A program made the translations under genes and the position numbers. The notes below the pieces were generated by a model, which had not been told where the DNA came from, made no database searches, and worked only from the letters and a program-made list of their open reading frames with translations. From positions 124,001-188,000 of the forward strand of contig NZ_KB902310.1 in assembly GCF_000379485.1 (NCBI RefSeq): a stretch of DNA of 64,000 bases. The letters are read 5' to 3'. The stretch comes from Wenxinia marina DSM 24838. Lineage in GTDB: Bacteria > Pseudomonadota > Alphaproteobacteria > Rhodobacterales > Rhodobacteraceae. Position 1 is the stretch's first letter. Each line of letters begins with the position of its first letter. Positions 26,928 to 36,048 of the stretch are shown here, piece after piece.

Positions 26928-28284
26928 GGAAGGGCAGGTCCGGCAGGCCGGTCCACAGGCCGGTGCGGCGGATCAGGACCACCGCGCCGGCGGCGCCGAG
27001 GACGTTGGCGATCGCCGCCGCGCCGAGGATGCCGGGATAGCCGAACAGCATGACCCCGCCCCACGCCAGCGGCAGGTAGACGGCGAGGATGCGCGCCAGG
27101 CTGAGGCCCATCGAATAGAGCGCCCGGTCGCGGGCGTTCATCGCCGCGTTGCCGATCACGACGAAGCCGTAGCCGAACAGCGTCCAGCCGACGACCCGCA
27201 GGTAGAGGGCGGCGATCCGCCGCTCCTCGTCCGAGGGCGTCAGCAGGCCGGCGATCGGGCCGGCGAGGGCGAAGAGGATCGCGCCGGCGGCGAGGCCGTA
27301 GACGGTGGCGGCGGTGAACGCCCAGCCGACGCCTTTCCCGGCGCGCTCCCGCTTCTCGGCGCCCCAGTTCTGGCCGACGACGGGGCCGATGCCCGAGGAC
27401 AGCGCGAGCAGCGGCACGATGGCGAGCGACTGCACCCGCGTGGCGGCGCCGAACCCGGCGACCGCGCTCTCGCCCAGCGTCGCGACGGCCGCGGTGACCG
27501 CGGCCATGCCGGCAGGGTTGATCGCGTTCGAGAAGGCGGCGGGGCCGCCGATGCGGGCGAGGGAGACCAGGCTCTCGCGCAGGTCCCGCAGCGGCTGGCC
27601 GCAGGGGGCGAGAACGCCTTCGCGCCAGGCGTAGAGCAGGACGCCCACCGCCGCCGCGACACGGGCGATGCAGGTGGCGAGCGCCGCGCCGCCGGTGCCG
27701 AGGCCGGGCACGGGCCCCCAGCCGAAGATCAGCAAGGGATCGAGAGCGATGTTCAGCGCCGCCGCGCCCAGCATCGTGACCGAGGCGACGCCGGCGCGGC
27801 CGTGGGCGCGGAACACCGCGTTCACCTGCATCATCAGGACGAGGAACGGGAAGGACAGCGCCCACCACGGCACGTACTTCGCGATCTCGCCCGCCGCCTC
27901 GTCACGGGCGCCGATCAGGCCGAAGAGCGGGCCGGAGGCGAGGTAGAACAGCCCCGCCACGGCCAGCGCCAGCACGCCGCCGGTGACGACGGCGTGCAGC
28001 GACAGGCGATGCACCCGCGCCCCGTCGTCGCCGCGGCCGAGGGCCTGGCTGACGGTGGCGTTCGCGGCGGCGGAGAGGCCGATGGACAGCGACGTGATGG
28101 CTGTGGTGACGGGGTAGATGTAGCCGACCGCCGCCAGAGGTGCGCCCCCGAGGCGGGAGAGGAAGAACGCATCCGCCAGCCCCACGGACAGCACGGCGGC
28201 GATGCCGAGGAGCATGGGCCCCGATACCGTGGCGAGCGCCCGCCAGACGGGACCTTGCGTGAGGTCGCGGGTTCCCGCGCTCAT
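26890..28284 (-). CDS. MATE family efflux transporter
   Basis: 464 residues, about 12 membrane helices in two homologous halves. The first half includes ISG-like VSGPMLLGIAAVLSVGLADAFF and NATVSQALGRGD, the second ALSSGIGPVVGQNWGAEKRERAGKG. It is predicted to export drugs or metabolites in exchange for H+ or Na+. Its last 13 codons lie over the 3' end of the ornithine decarboxylase gene on the other strand. ATG 28284 fits the family N-terminus (SAGTRDLTQGPVWRAL). Confidence 0.9.
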   Translation of the reverse strand: MSAGTRDLTQGPVWRALATVSGPMLLGIAAVLSVGLADAFFLSRLGGAPLAAVGYIYPVTTAITSLSIGLSAAANATVSQALGRGDDGARVHRLSLHAVVTGGVLALAVAGLFYLASGPLFGLIGARDEAAGEIAKYVPWWALSFPFLVLMMQVNAVFRAHGRAGVASVTMLGAAALNIALDPLLIFGWGPVPGLGTGGAALATCIARVAAAVGVLLYAWREGVLAPCGQPLRDLRESLVSLARIGGPAAFSNAINPAGMAAVTAAVATLGESAVAGFGAATRVQSLAIVPLLALSSGIGPVVGQNWGAEKRERAGKGVGWAFTAATVYGLAAGAILFALAGPIAGLLTPSDEERRIAALYLRVVGWTLFGYGFVVIGNAAMNARDRALYSMGLSLARILAVYLPLAWGGVMLFGYPGILGAAAIANVLGAAGAVVLIRRTGLWTGLPDLPFLRSRPRPAAESR

Positions 28285-28348
28285 CGGGAGAGGATCGGGC
28301 TGTCGGTCATCCCGTCGGCAACGGGGGGACCGCAGGACGGTTCCGGCC

Positions 28349-29347
28349 TCAGGCCGCGGCGGGCTGCCGCAGCTCGGCCAGCGCCTCGGCCGCCAGCGTC
28401 AGGCTGCGGCGACGGGCCTCGGGGTCGTACATCATGCCGGTGATCATCAGCTCGTCCGGGCGGTAGCGCTCGATCAGGCCGGCGAGCTGGCGGCGGACGG
28501 TCGCCGCGCTGCCGGTGGCGGAGACGGACATCGCCTCGCGCGCGCCCTCCAGCATCTGCGCCGGGACGTGGGCCGCGACGTCGCGGACGGGCGGCGGCAG
28601 GCGCCCGGGCGCGCCGGTGCGCAGCCGCGCGAAGGACAGCAGCTGCGAGGAGCGGTGATACTCCGCCTCCTCGTCGGTGTCGGCGGCGAAGACGCCGGCG
28701 GCCATCATGAAGTACGGCCGGTCAAGCCGCGCCGAGGGGCGGAAGGTGCGGCGGTAGACGTCGGCCGCCTCCTCCAGCATCGCGGGGGCGAAGTGCGAGG
28801 CGAAGGCGTAGGGCAGGCCGAAATGCGCCGCCACCTGCGCGCCGAACAGCGACGAGCCGAGGATCCAGACCGGCAGGCCCGGCGCGGGGACGGCGCGGAC
28901 GGGGGCGGTCCCTTCGGCGTCGTCGAGGTAGCCGATCAGCTCCACCACGTCGTCGGGGAAGCGGTCGGCGCTCTCGAAATAGCGCCGCAGCGCGCGGGCG
29001 GTCAGCCCGTCGGTCCCGGGCGCCCGCCCGAGGCCGAGGTCGATGCGGCCCGGATGCAGGGCGTTCAGCGTCCCGAACGCCTCGGCCACGACCAGCGGCG
29101 CATGGTTCGGCAGCATGATGCCGCCGGCGCCGACGCGGATCGTCTTCGTCGCCTGCGCGGCGTGGCCGATGACCACGGCGGTCGCGGCAGAGGCGATGCC
29201 GGGCATGTTGTGATGCTCGGCCAGCCAGTAGCGGTGGAAACCGAGCGCCTCGGCATGCTGCGCGGTCCGGGCGACCTCGGCCAGCGCGTCGGCGGGGGTC
29301 TGCGCCTCGGTGACGGGGGCGAGATCGAGAAGCGAGAACTTGTCCAT
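28349..29347 (-). CDS. LLM class flavin-dependent oxidoreductase (luciferase-like)
   Basis: 332 residues. The sequence [78 protein letters not shown] and [27 protein letters not shown] marks the bacterial luciferase-like monooxygenase group (MsnO8/YhbW type). It is expected to be an FMNH2- or F420-type oxidoreductase of unknown substrate. The ATG at 29347 is preceded by sequence unlike the family. Same strand as the MATE gene, 64 bp upstream, so cotranscription is possible. Confidence 0.9.
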   Translation of the reverse strand: MDKFSLLDLAPVTEAQTPADALAEVARTAQHAEALGFHRYWLAEHHNMPGIASAATAVVIGHAAQATKTIRVGAGGIMLPNHAPLVVAEAFGTLNALHPGRIDLGLGRAPGTDGLTARALRRYFESADRFPDDVVELIGYLDDAEGTAPVRAVPAPGLPVWILGSSLFGAQVAAHFGLPYAFASHFAPAMLEEAADVYRRTFRPSARLDRPYFMMAAGVFAADTDEEAEYHRSSQLLSFARLRTGAPGRLPPPVRDVAAHVPAQMLEGAREAMSVSATGSAATVRRQLAGLIERYRPDELMITGMMYDPEARRRSLTLAAEALAELRQPAAA

Positions 29348-29557
29348 GCGCCCGAGATAGGGGCGCGGCGCGGGGCGCGCCAGTCCCCTGGGAGGCGGCA
29401 CCGGTATGCGCGGGCGGAAGGGGGGCCGTCGCCGCTGAGCGGGTCCGGCGTCGCTCTCCCGAAGGGGTGAAGTCGGCGGGTCAGGGGCAGCATCGGGGGC
29501 TTGTGGCGGCGGCGCGCGCCCCTAGATCCCGTGTTCAGCCAGGACGAGGTGCCCGCG

Positions 29558-30217
29558 ATGTTCGAATTCCTGAAAACGAAGGACGAGATGGTGTCCGAGG
29601 CCGACGCCCTGCCGGGCCGCGACCGGGCCCTCCCGACGGCGGATCGGCATTTCGTCAGCGGCGAGCCGATCACGATGGACGTGCCGGACGGCATGGAGGT
29701 CGCGGTCTTCGGCATGGGCTGCTTCTGGGGCGTCGAGCGGATGTTCTGGAAACTGCCGGGCGTGCACCTGACGCTCGTCGGATACGCCGCCGGCTACACG
29801 CCGAACCCGACCTACCAGGAGGTCTGCACCGGCCGGACCGGCCACAACGAGGTGGTCCGCGTGGTCTACGACCCGGCCATCGTGTCCTACGACGAACTTC
29901 TAAAGGTGTTCTGGGAGGGCCACGACCCGACGCAGGGCATGCGGCAGGGCAACGACCGGGGCACGCAGTACCGCAGCGGCATCTACTGGACGACCGAGAT
30001 GCAGCGCGATGCCGCGGAGGCGTCGAAAGCGGTCTATCAGCAGGCGCTGGACAGGGCCGGGCGCGGGCGGATCACCACCGAGATCGTCGAGGCCGGCCCG
30101 TTCTACTGGGCCGAGGACTATCACCAGCAGTACCTGGCCAAGAACCCGAACGGCTATTGCGGGATCGGCGGCACCGGCGTGACCTGCCCGATCGGCACGG
30201 GCGTCGCGGCGCAGTAG
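29558..30217 (+). CDS. msrA: Peptide-methionine (S)-S-oxide reductase MsrA
   Basis: 219 residues. The catalytic motif GMGCFWG carries Cys55, [20 protein letters not shown] is the substrate-binding block, and [12 protein letters not shown] is conserved. The tail [14 protein letters not shown] carries two further cysteines that can act as resolving residues. It repairs methionine-S-sulfoxide in proteins using thioredoxin. The ~45-residue N-terminal extension before the core is usual for this MsrA subgroup and lacks a signal peptide. ATG 29558 is preceded by a GACGAGGTG site. Confidence 0.95.
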   Translation: MFEFLKTKDEMVSEADALPGRDRALPTADRHFVSGEPITMDVPDGMEVAVFGMGCFWGVERMFWKLPGVHLTLVGYAAGYTPNPTYQEVCTGRTGHNEVVRVVYDPAIVSYDELLKVFWEGHDPTQGMRQGNDRGTQYRSGIYWTTEMQRDAAEASKAVYQQALDRAGRGRITTEIVEAGPFYWAEDYHQQYLAKNPNGYCGIGGTGVTCPIGTGVAAQ

Positions 30218-30242
30218 CGCCCCTTCGGGGCCCTGGCGTGCC

Positions 30243-30404
30243 TCAGCGGCGCGGCAGGGTGTCCAGCAGCTTCAGCGTCTCGATCCGGCACTTCGCCTGT
30301 GCGCGGGTGAGCACCTTCTCCACCTGCTCGCCCGTCTTGCGGCAGAGCTGCGCCAGCTCTTCCTTCTGGGACCTCGTCATCGGGCTCGTCATCGTCTGGG
30401 CCAT
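30243..30404 (-). CDS. Small DUF3072-like protein
   Basis: 53 residues: MAQTMTSPMTRSQKEELAQL, then CRKTGEQVEKVLTRAQAKCR and IETLKLLDTLPRR. The pattern (R-x-Q/E ... L-C-x-x-T/A-G-E ... L-T/S-x-x-x-A-x-x-R-I-x-x-L) is that of DUF3072, a short helical domain of unknown function. It is a paralogue of the next gene upstream. ATG 30404 or 30392 are both possible. msrA converges from the other side. Confidence 0.6.
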   Translation of the reverse strand: MAQTMTSPMTRSQKEELAQLCRKTGEQVEKVLTRAQAKCRIETLKLLDTLPRR

Positions 30405-30517
30405 CGTTCGTCGTCCGTGTTGCTTGGCCGCCGGGTCGGTCCCGGCGTGACCTTGACGTAAGGGAGGATTGCGCCACGCTTTCGGCGCGCCTTTGGCGCG
30501 GGAGCGGCGTTTTGCAG

Positions 30518-30718
30518 TCAGTTGTCGCCCGCGATCTCGCGCAGCTTGCCGATCCGGTGGTCGGCCTGGCTGCGGCTGAGGCTGGGGTCGAAGACCTCGC
30601 CGGTGCGGTCGCACAGCGCCTTCAGCTCTTCTTCCTGGCGCGACGTCATCGCCTCGGCGCCCTCGCCGGAGCGCTCGGCTTCGGGTTCGGGCAGGACGGC
30701 CTTGCTCGGGGGGATCAT
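30518..30718 (-). CDS. Small DUF3072-like protein
   Basis: 66 residues ending EELKALCDRTGEVFDPSLSR and SQADHRIGKLREIAGDN, the better match of the two to DUF3072. An ~20-residue Pro/Glu-rich N-terminus precedes it. A GAGGAGC ribosome site lies 5 nt upstream of ATG 30718. It is followed on the same strand, 113 bp on, by the shorter paralogue; divergent from cdd. Function unknown. Confidence 0.68.
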   Translation of the reverse strand: MIPPSKAVLPEPEAERSGEGAEAMTSRQEEELKALCDRTGEVFDPSLSRSQADHRIGKLREIAGDN

Positions 30719-30843
30719 GGGGCGGCTCCTCGCGGGGTCTCGGGGTGCGGGTTCCCAAAGGCAACGACGCCACGGACGGCGGGGTTCCGCCTTGCAATCG
30801 GGGCAGGGGCCGCCGCAGGGTGGGCGGGCAAGGAGACCCGCCG

Positions 30844-31248
30844 ATGTCCGACACCGACAGCCTGATCCAGAGCGCCCGCACGATCCGCGAGCGCGCCTAT
30901 GTGCCCTATTCCAACTTCAAGGTCGGCGCCGCCATCCGCGCCGCCTCGGGCCGGGTCTACCAGGGCGTCAACGTCGAGAACGTGGCCTACCCCGAGGGCA
31001 CCTGCGCCGAGGCCGGCGCCATCGCAGCGATGGTCGCGGGCGGCGACACGGCGATCGCGGAGGTGGCGGTGATCGCGGATTCCCCCCTGCCGGTGAGCCC
31101 CTGCGGCGGCTGCCGGCAGAAGTTGGCGGAGTTCGGGGCGGGCGACGTGCCGGTAACACTCGCCACGCTGGACGGCGGACGGCTGGCGACGACGCTGGGC
31201 GAGCTGCTGCCGGGCGCCTTCGACAAGGGCTACATGGAGCGGGCCTGA
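30844..31248 (+). CDS. cdd: Cytidine deaminase
   Basis: 134 residues, the size of the tetrameric zinc enzyme. Zinc and catalytic motif: Cys54-Ala-Glu56 in GTCAEAGAIAAM, and Cys87/Cys90 in SPCGGCRQ. It deaminates cytidine and deoxycytidine to uridine and deoxyuridine. It is the first gene of a salvage operon; its TGA overlaps the deoA ATG (TGATG), so translation is coupled. Confidence 0.94.
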   Translation: MSDTDSLIQSARTIRERAYVPYSNFKVGAAIRAASGRVYQGVNVENVAYPEGTCAEAGAIAAMVAGGDTAIAEVAVIADSPLPVSPCGGCRQKLAEFGAGDVPVTLATLDGGRLATTLGELLPGAFDKGYMERA

Positions 31249-32552
31249 TGGGCGCCCGCGCCGTCAACGCCCGGCTGCGCCGGGGCGACCCGGTCGATCC
31301 GGACGAGCTGCGCGCCTTCGCGAAGGGGCTGGCCGATGGGTCTGTTTCGGACGCGCAGGCCGGCGCGTTCGCGATGGGCGTCTGCCTCCGGGGCCTCGGG
31401 GAAGAGGGCCGGGTGATCCTGACCGAGGCGATGCGGGATTCGGGCGATGTCCTGCGGTGGGACCTGCCGGGGCCGGTGATCGACAAGCACTCCACCGGCG
31501 GCCTCGGCGACTGTGTGTCGCTGGTGCTGGCGCCGGCGCTGGCGGCCTGCGGGGCCTTTGTCCCGATGATCTCGGGCCGCGGCCTCGGTCACACCGGCGG
31601 GACGCTGGACAAGATGGAGGCGATCCCCGGCGTCAGCGCGCAGATTTCCGAGGAGAAGCTGCGGCAGGTCGTGGGGGAGGTCGGCTGCGCCGTCGTCGGC
31701 GCGACGGGCCGGATCGCGCCGGCGGACCGGCGGCTCTACGCCGTGCGCGACGTGACGGGGACGGTGGAGTCGGTGGATCTCATCACCGCCTCGATCCTGT
31801 CCAAGAAGCTCGCCGCGGGGCTGGAGGCGCTGGTCCTCGACGTGAAATGCGGCTCGGGCGCGTTCATGAAGAGCGGGGACGAGGCGCTGGCGCTGGCGCG
31901 CTCGCTGGTGACGACGGCGAACGGGGCGGGCTGCCGGACAGCCGCGCTCATCACCGACATGGACGAGCCGCTCGCGCCGGCGCTGGGCAACGCGCTGGAG
32001 GTGGGGATCTCGATGGAGGTGTTGTCGGGCAACCGGGACGCGGCGCCGCGGCTGCACGACCTGACCGTGGCGCTGGCCGCCCGCGCGCTGGCGCTGACCG
32101 GCGAGGACGAGGACGCGGCGGCGGCGCGGGTGTCGGACGCCATCGCCTCGGGCGCGGCGATGGAGCGGTTCGCGCGGATGGTCGCGCTGCTGGGCGGGCC
32201 GCCGGACATGGACGCGGACTGGCGGGCGCATCTGAAGCGCGCGCCGGTGGTGGGCGACGTGGTGGCGCCCGCGGACGGCGTGCTGACGGCCTGGGACGGC
32301 GAGGCGCTCGGCCTGGCCGTGGTCGCGATGGGCGGCGGACGGCAGGTGGAGACGGACCGCATCGACCCGGCGGTCGGTCTTTCGGACGTGCGGCCTCTGG
32401 GGACGCGCGTCGCGCGGGGCGAGCCGGTGGCGACGGCCCACGCCGCCGACGAGGCGAGCGCCGAGGCGGCGGCGCAGGCGGTGCAGCGGGCGCTGACGCT
32501 GGGTGAGGGGTTCGCCGGGCCGGACCTCGTGATCGGGCGGGTGGAGCCGTGA
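31248..32552 (+). CDS. deoA: Thymidine phosphorylase
   Basis: 434 residues. Signature SGRGLGHTGGTLDKMEAIPG around 105-124, DKHSTGGLGDCVSLVLAPA (phosphate site), SILSKKLAAGLEALVLDVKCG, and the C-terminal alpha/beta domain. It cleaves thymidine or deoxyuridine with phosphate to the base and 2-deoxyribose-1-phosphate, which deoB then converts. Translationally coupled to cdd. The next gene, deoB, does not start for 490 bp, an unusual gap filled by a duplicated repeat. Confidence 0.95.
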   Translation: MGARAVNARLRRGDPVDPDELRAFAKGLADGSVSDAQAGAFAMGVCLRGLGEEGRVILTEAMRDSGDVLRWDLPGPVIDKHSTGGLGDCVSLVLAPALAACGAFVPMISGRGLGHTGGTLDKMEAIPGVSAQISEEKLRQVVGEVGCAVVGATGRIAPADRRLYAVRDVTGTVESVDLITASILSKKLAAGLEALVLDVKCGSGAFMKSGDEALALARSLVTTANGAGCRTAALITDMDEPLAPALGNALEVGISMEVLSGNRDAAPRLHDLTVALAARALALTGEDEDAAAARVSDAIASGAAMERFARMVALLGGPPDMDADWRAHLKRAPVVGDVVAPADGVLTAWDGEALGLAVVAMGGGRQVETDRIDPAVGLSDVRPLGTRVARGEPVATAHAADEASAEAAAQAVQRALTLGEGFAGPDLVIGRVEP

Positions 32553-32594
32553 GGACCACCCCGTCCGCAATCCGGGAGGCGCCACCAGAGGGTA

Positions 32595-32747
32595 GCGGAT
32601 GGCCGCGGACAGCCGCTCCTGTCCCCTCGACCTGGCACTTTATCCATCCTCCCCGCATGACGGCCATGTCGCGCAAACCGCTGGCGAAGCGGCTGGCCGG
32701 GGGGCGGCCAGCCGCTGCCCGGGCCACTTGCGCGGCTGATTCCGGGC
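32595..32747. repeat. deoA-deoB intergenic direct repeat, copy 1
   Basis: 153 bp within the gene-free 32553-33042 stretch. It has a conserved 5' block (GCGGATGGCCGCGGACAGCC onward, 32595 to about 32641, containing CGACCTGGCACTTTAT), a variable middle of ~40 bp, then a 42-bp block (32683-32724) identical in copy 2. The second block contains a perfect 12-bp stem hairpin, AGCGGCTGGCCG (32688-32699) / five G / CGGCCAGCCGCT (32705-32716). No convincing start codon, ribosome site and frame combination is conserved. Confidence 0.8.
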
Positions 32748-32813
32748 TGGTCGGAGGGGTGAGGGAGCGCGGCGGAGAACCGTTCTTGCTGACCGTGCAA
32801 CAACGAGAAGGCC

Positions 32814-32966
32814 GCGGATGGCCGCGGACAGCCGCTCCTGCCCCGTCGACCTGGCACTTTATTCCTCAACACCGCCCGATGCCCGTGTCCCGCTCCACCG
32901 CCGGCGAAGCGGCTGGCCGGGGGGCGGCCAGCCGCTGCCCGGGCGGCTTGCGCCGCTGTTCCGGGC
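32814..32966. repeat. deoA-deoB intergenic direct repeat, copy 2
   Basis: 153 bp, offset 219 bp from copy 1. The first 27 bases and the 42-bp block (32903-32944) are identical to copy 1, and the end (CTTGCG-CGCTG-TTCCGGGC) is close. The middle differs almost completely. The same 12-bp hairpin recurs at 32908-32936. The remaining ~75 bp before deoB contain its GGGAGAG ribosome site and nothing else recognisable. Confidence 0.8.
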
Positions 32967-33042
32967 GGGAGATCGGGGCTGACGGCAGCGCCCCTTCCAC
33001 GACGAGCCGGATCGAGCCCCCTGCCGGCCGGGAGAGACCTTG

Positions 33043-34257
33043 ATGAGCCGCGCCTTCCTAGTCGTCCTCGACAGCGCCGGCATCGGCGGCGCGCCCGACG
33101 CGGACGCCTTCTTCAACGGCGACACCCCCGACACCGGCGCCAACACGATCGGCCACATCGCCGAGGTCTGCGCCGCCGGGCGGGCAGAGGACGGCCGCTC
33201 CGGCCCGCTGCAGGTGCCCGTCCTCGCCTCCCTCGGCCTCGGCGCCGCGCTGGAGGCCGCGTCCGGCATGACGCCGCCTCCGGGCCTGGACGGTCCCGTC
33301 ACCGGCGCCTGGGCCGCCGCGACCGAGGTGTCGAAGGGCAAGGACACGCCGTCGGGCCACTGGGAACTCGCGGGCGTGCCGGTGCCGTGGGACTGGCACT
33401 ACTTCCCCAAGGCCGATCCCTGCTTCGACGACGACCTCGTGGCCGAGGTCTGCCGCCTCGCGGGAACGGACGGCATCCTCGGCAACCGCCACGCCTCCGG
33501 CACGCTGATCATCGAGGAGGAGGGCGCGCGCCACATCGAGACGGGCTGGCCGATCTGCTACACCTCGGTCGACAGCGTCTTCCAGATCGCCGCGCACGAG
33601 GAGACGTTCGGGCTGGGTCGCCTGCTGAAGCTGTGCGCCGACCTCGCCCCGCGGTTGCACGCAATGAAGGTCGGCCGCGTCATCGCGCGGCCGTTCGTGG
33701 GCACCCCCGAAGACGGGTTCGCCCGGACGAAGAACCGCAAGGACTACGCCATCGCGCCGCCCGCCCCGACGCTCTGCGACTGGGCCCACGCCGCCGGGCG
33801 GCCGGTCCACGCGGTCGGCAAGATCGGCGACATCTTCTCGATGCGGGGCATCGACGACGTGGTGAAGGGTTCGGACGCCGACCTGATGGAGGCGCTGGGC
33901 GCGCTGGTCGACGGGGCCGAGGACGGCGCGCTCGTCTTCGCCAACTTCGTGGAGTTCGACAGCGTCCACGGCCACCGCCGCGACGTCTCGGGCTACGCCC
34001 GGGCGCTGGAATGGGTGGATGCCGAGCTCGGCCTGCTGATCCCGCGACTGCGGCCCGGCGACCTGCTGGTGGTCACCGCCGACCACGGCAACGACCCCAC
34101 ATGGACCGGCACCGACCACACGCGCGAGCGGGTGCCGGTGCTGATGCAGGGCGTGGGGCAGGGGGCGCACGGGCTGATCGCCTTCGCCGACGTCGCCGCC
34201 ACCGTCGCGGCGCATCTGGGACTGGACGAGACGGGGCCGGGAAGGAGCGTTCTGTGA
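33043..34257 (+). CDS. deoB: Phosphopentomutase
   Basis: 404 residues of the alkaline phosphatase-like superfamily. N-terminal metal site [15 protein letters not shown]; phospho-acceptor region [12 protein letters not shown] (Thr); [24 protein letters not shown]; and [18 protein letters not shown] with the remaining metal ligands. It interconverts (deoxy)ribose-1-phosphate and -5-phosphate, linking DeoA and purine phosphorylase products to central metabolism. The stop overlaps the GTG of the next gene. Confidence 0.95.
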   Translation: MSRAFLVVLDSAGIGGAPDADAFFNGDTPDTGANTIGHIAEVCAAGRAEDGRSGPLQVPVLASLGLGAALEAASGMTPPPGLDGPVTGAWAAATEVSKGKDTPSGHWELAGVPVPWDWHYFPKADPCFDDDLVAEVCRLAGTDGILGNRHASGTLIIEEEGARHIETGWPICYTSVDSVFQIAAHEETFGLGRLLKLCADLAPRLHAMKVGRVIARPFVGTPEDGFARTKNRKDYAIAPPAPTLCDWAHAAGRPVHAVGKIGDIFSMRGIDDVVKGSDADLMEALGALVDGAEDGALVFANFVEFDSVHGHRRDVSGYARALEWVDAELGLLIPRLRPGDLLVVTADHGNDPTWTGTDHTRERVPVLMQGVGQGAHGLIAFADVAATVAAHLGLDETGPGRSVL

Positions 34258-35240
34258 GGGATCTGCCGAAGATCGAGCTGCACCTGCATCTGGAGGGCGC
34301 GGCGCCGCCGGCCTTCATCCGCGGTCTGGCGCGGGAGAAGAACATCGACCTCTCGGGCATCTTCCGCGAGGACGGCGGCTATGCCTACAAGGGCTTCGAC
34401 CACTTCCTGCAGGTCTACGAGGCCGCCTGCACCGTTCTCACCGGCCCCGAGGAGTTCCGCCGCCTGACCCTCGCCGTGCTGGAGGAGAGCGCCAGCCACG
34501 GCGTGATCTACACCGAGGCGTTCCTGTCGCCGGAATTCTGCGGCGGCGCCGACCTCGCCGCCTGGCGCGACTACCTCGCCGCCATCGAGGACGCGGCCGC
34601 CGAGGCGGAGCGGACCTTCGGCATCACGCTGCGCGGCATCGTCACCCCGATCCGCCATTTCGGACCGGAGCGGGCGAAGGCGACCGCCCGTTGCGCCATC
34701 GAGACGTTCGGCCCGTTCATCCGCGGCTTCGGCCTCGCCGGGGCCGAGATGATGCACCGGCCCGGCGACTTCTCGTGGTCTTTCGACGCGGCGCGCGAGG
34801 CGGGGATGCACCTGACGGCGCATGCGGGCGAGTGGGGCGGGCCGGACATGGTGGCGGACACGATCCGCGACCTTCGCCCCGAGCGGATCGGCCACGGCAT
34901 CAACGCCTCCCGCGATCCCGCGCTGGTCGAGGACATCGCGGAACGGGGGATCGTGCTGGAGGTCTGCCCCGGCTCCAACGTCTTTCTCGCCGCGGTGCCG
35001 TCGTGGCGGGACCATCCCATCGCCGACCTGATGGCCAGGGGCGTGAAGGTCACGGTCTCGACCGACGATCCGCCTTTCTTCCACACCACGATGACGAAGG
35101 AATACGAAACGCTGGCGAAGGTCTTCGACTTCGGCGAGTCCGAGTTCGAGACGTTGCTTCAGACGGCGCTCTCGGCGGCGTTCTGCGACGAGGAGACGCG
35201 CGGGCGGGTGAAGGCGCGGATCGAGGCGCGGCGCGGCTGA
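34254..35240 (+). CDS. add: Adenosine deaminase
   Basis: 328 residues. Zinc motif HLHLEG (residues ~9-14), [11 protein letters not shown] with the catalytic Glu, [16 protein letters not shown] and STDDPPFF with the metal-binding Asp. It deaminates adenosine and deoxyadenosine (a cousin could act on another aminopurine). The GTG at 34254 overlaps the deoB TGA and follows a GAAGGAG site; the frame has no ATG before residue ~150, so GTG is well supported. Coupled to deoB. Confidence 0.93.
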   Translation: MRDLPKIELHLHLEGAAPPAFIRGLAREKNIDLSGIFREDGGYAYKGFDHFLQVYEAACTVLTGPEEFRRLTLAVLEESASHGVIYTEAFLSPEFCGGADLAAWRDYLAAIEDAAAEAERTFGITLRGIVTPIRHFGPERAKATARCAIETFGPFIRGFGLAGAEMMHRPGDFSWSFDAAREAGMHLTAHAGEWGGPDMVADTIRDLRPERIGHGINASRDPALVEDIAERGIVLEVCPGSNVFLAAVPSWRDHPIADLMARGVKVTVSTDDPPFFHTTMTKEYETLAKVFDFGESEFETLLQTALSAAFCDEETRGRVKARIEARRG

Positions 35241-35304
35241 CGCGGGCTTTACCCGCGCGCGCCCAGAGGCTACCGCAGCGGGAGCGATCGAAGAGGGCCC
35301 GCCG

Positions 35305-35937
<633 letters not shown>

Positions 35938-36048
35938 CGGCGGCGGGGGCGGGCGCGTGCGGGACAAGGGGTTTCCGGGCGGGCGCCAATCCCTTTACAA
36001 CCTAGCGTCAGTCGGGCATCGTCTCTACCACATCTTGTGGGGATTACG

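Noticed and set aside
32595-32966. CRISPR array
   Set aside because: Only two long (153-bp) copies, with internal hairpins and a variable middle; no short regular repeats or cas genes.
32549-33043. Possible small proteins within the deoA-deoB repeat (either strand)
   Set aside because: Open frames exist in both copies but lack consistent start codons and ribosome sites, and the similarity is explained by the DNA duplication itself.
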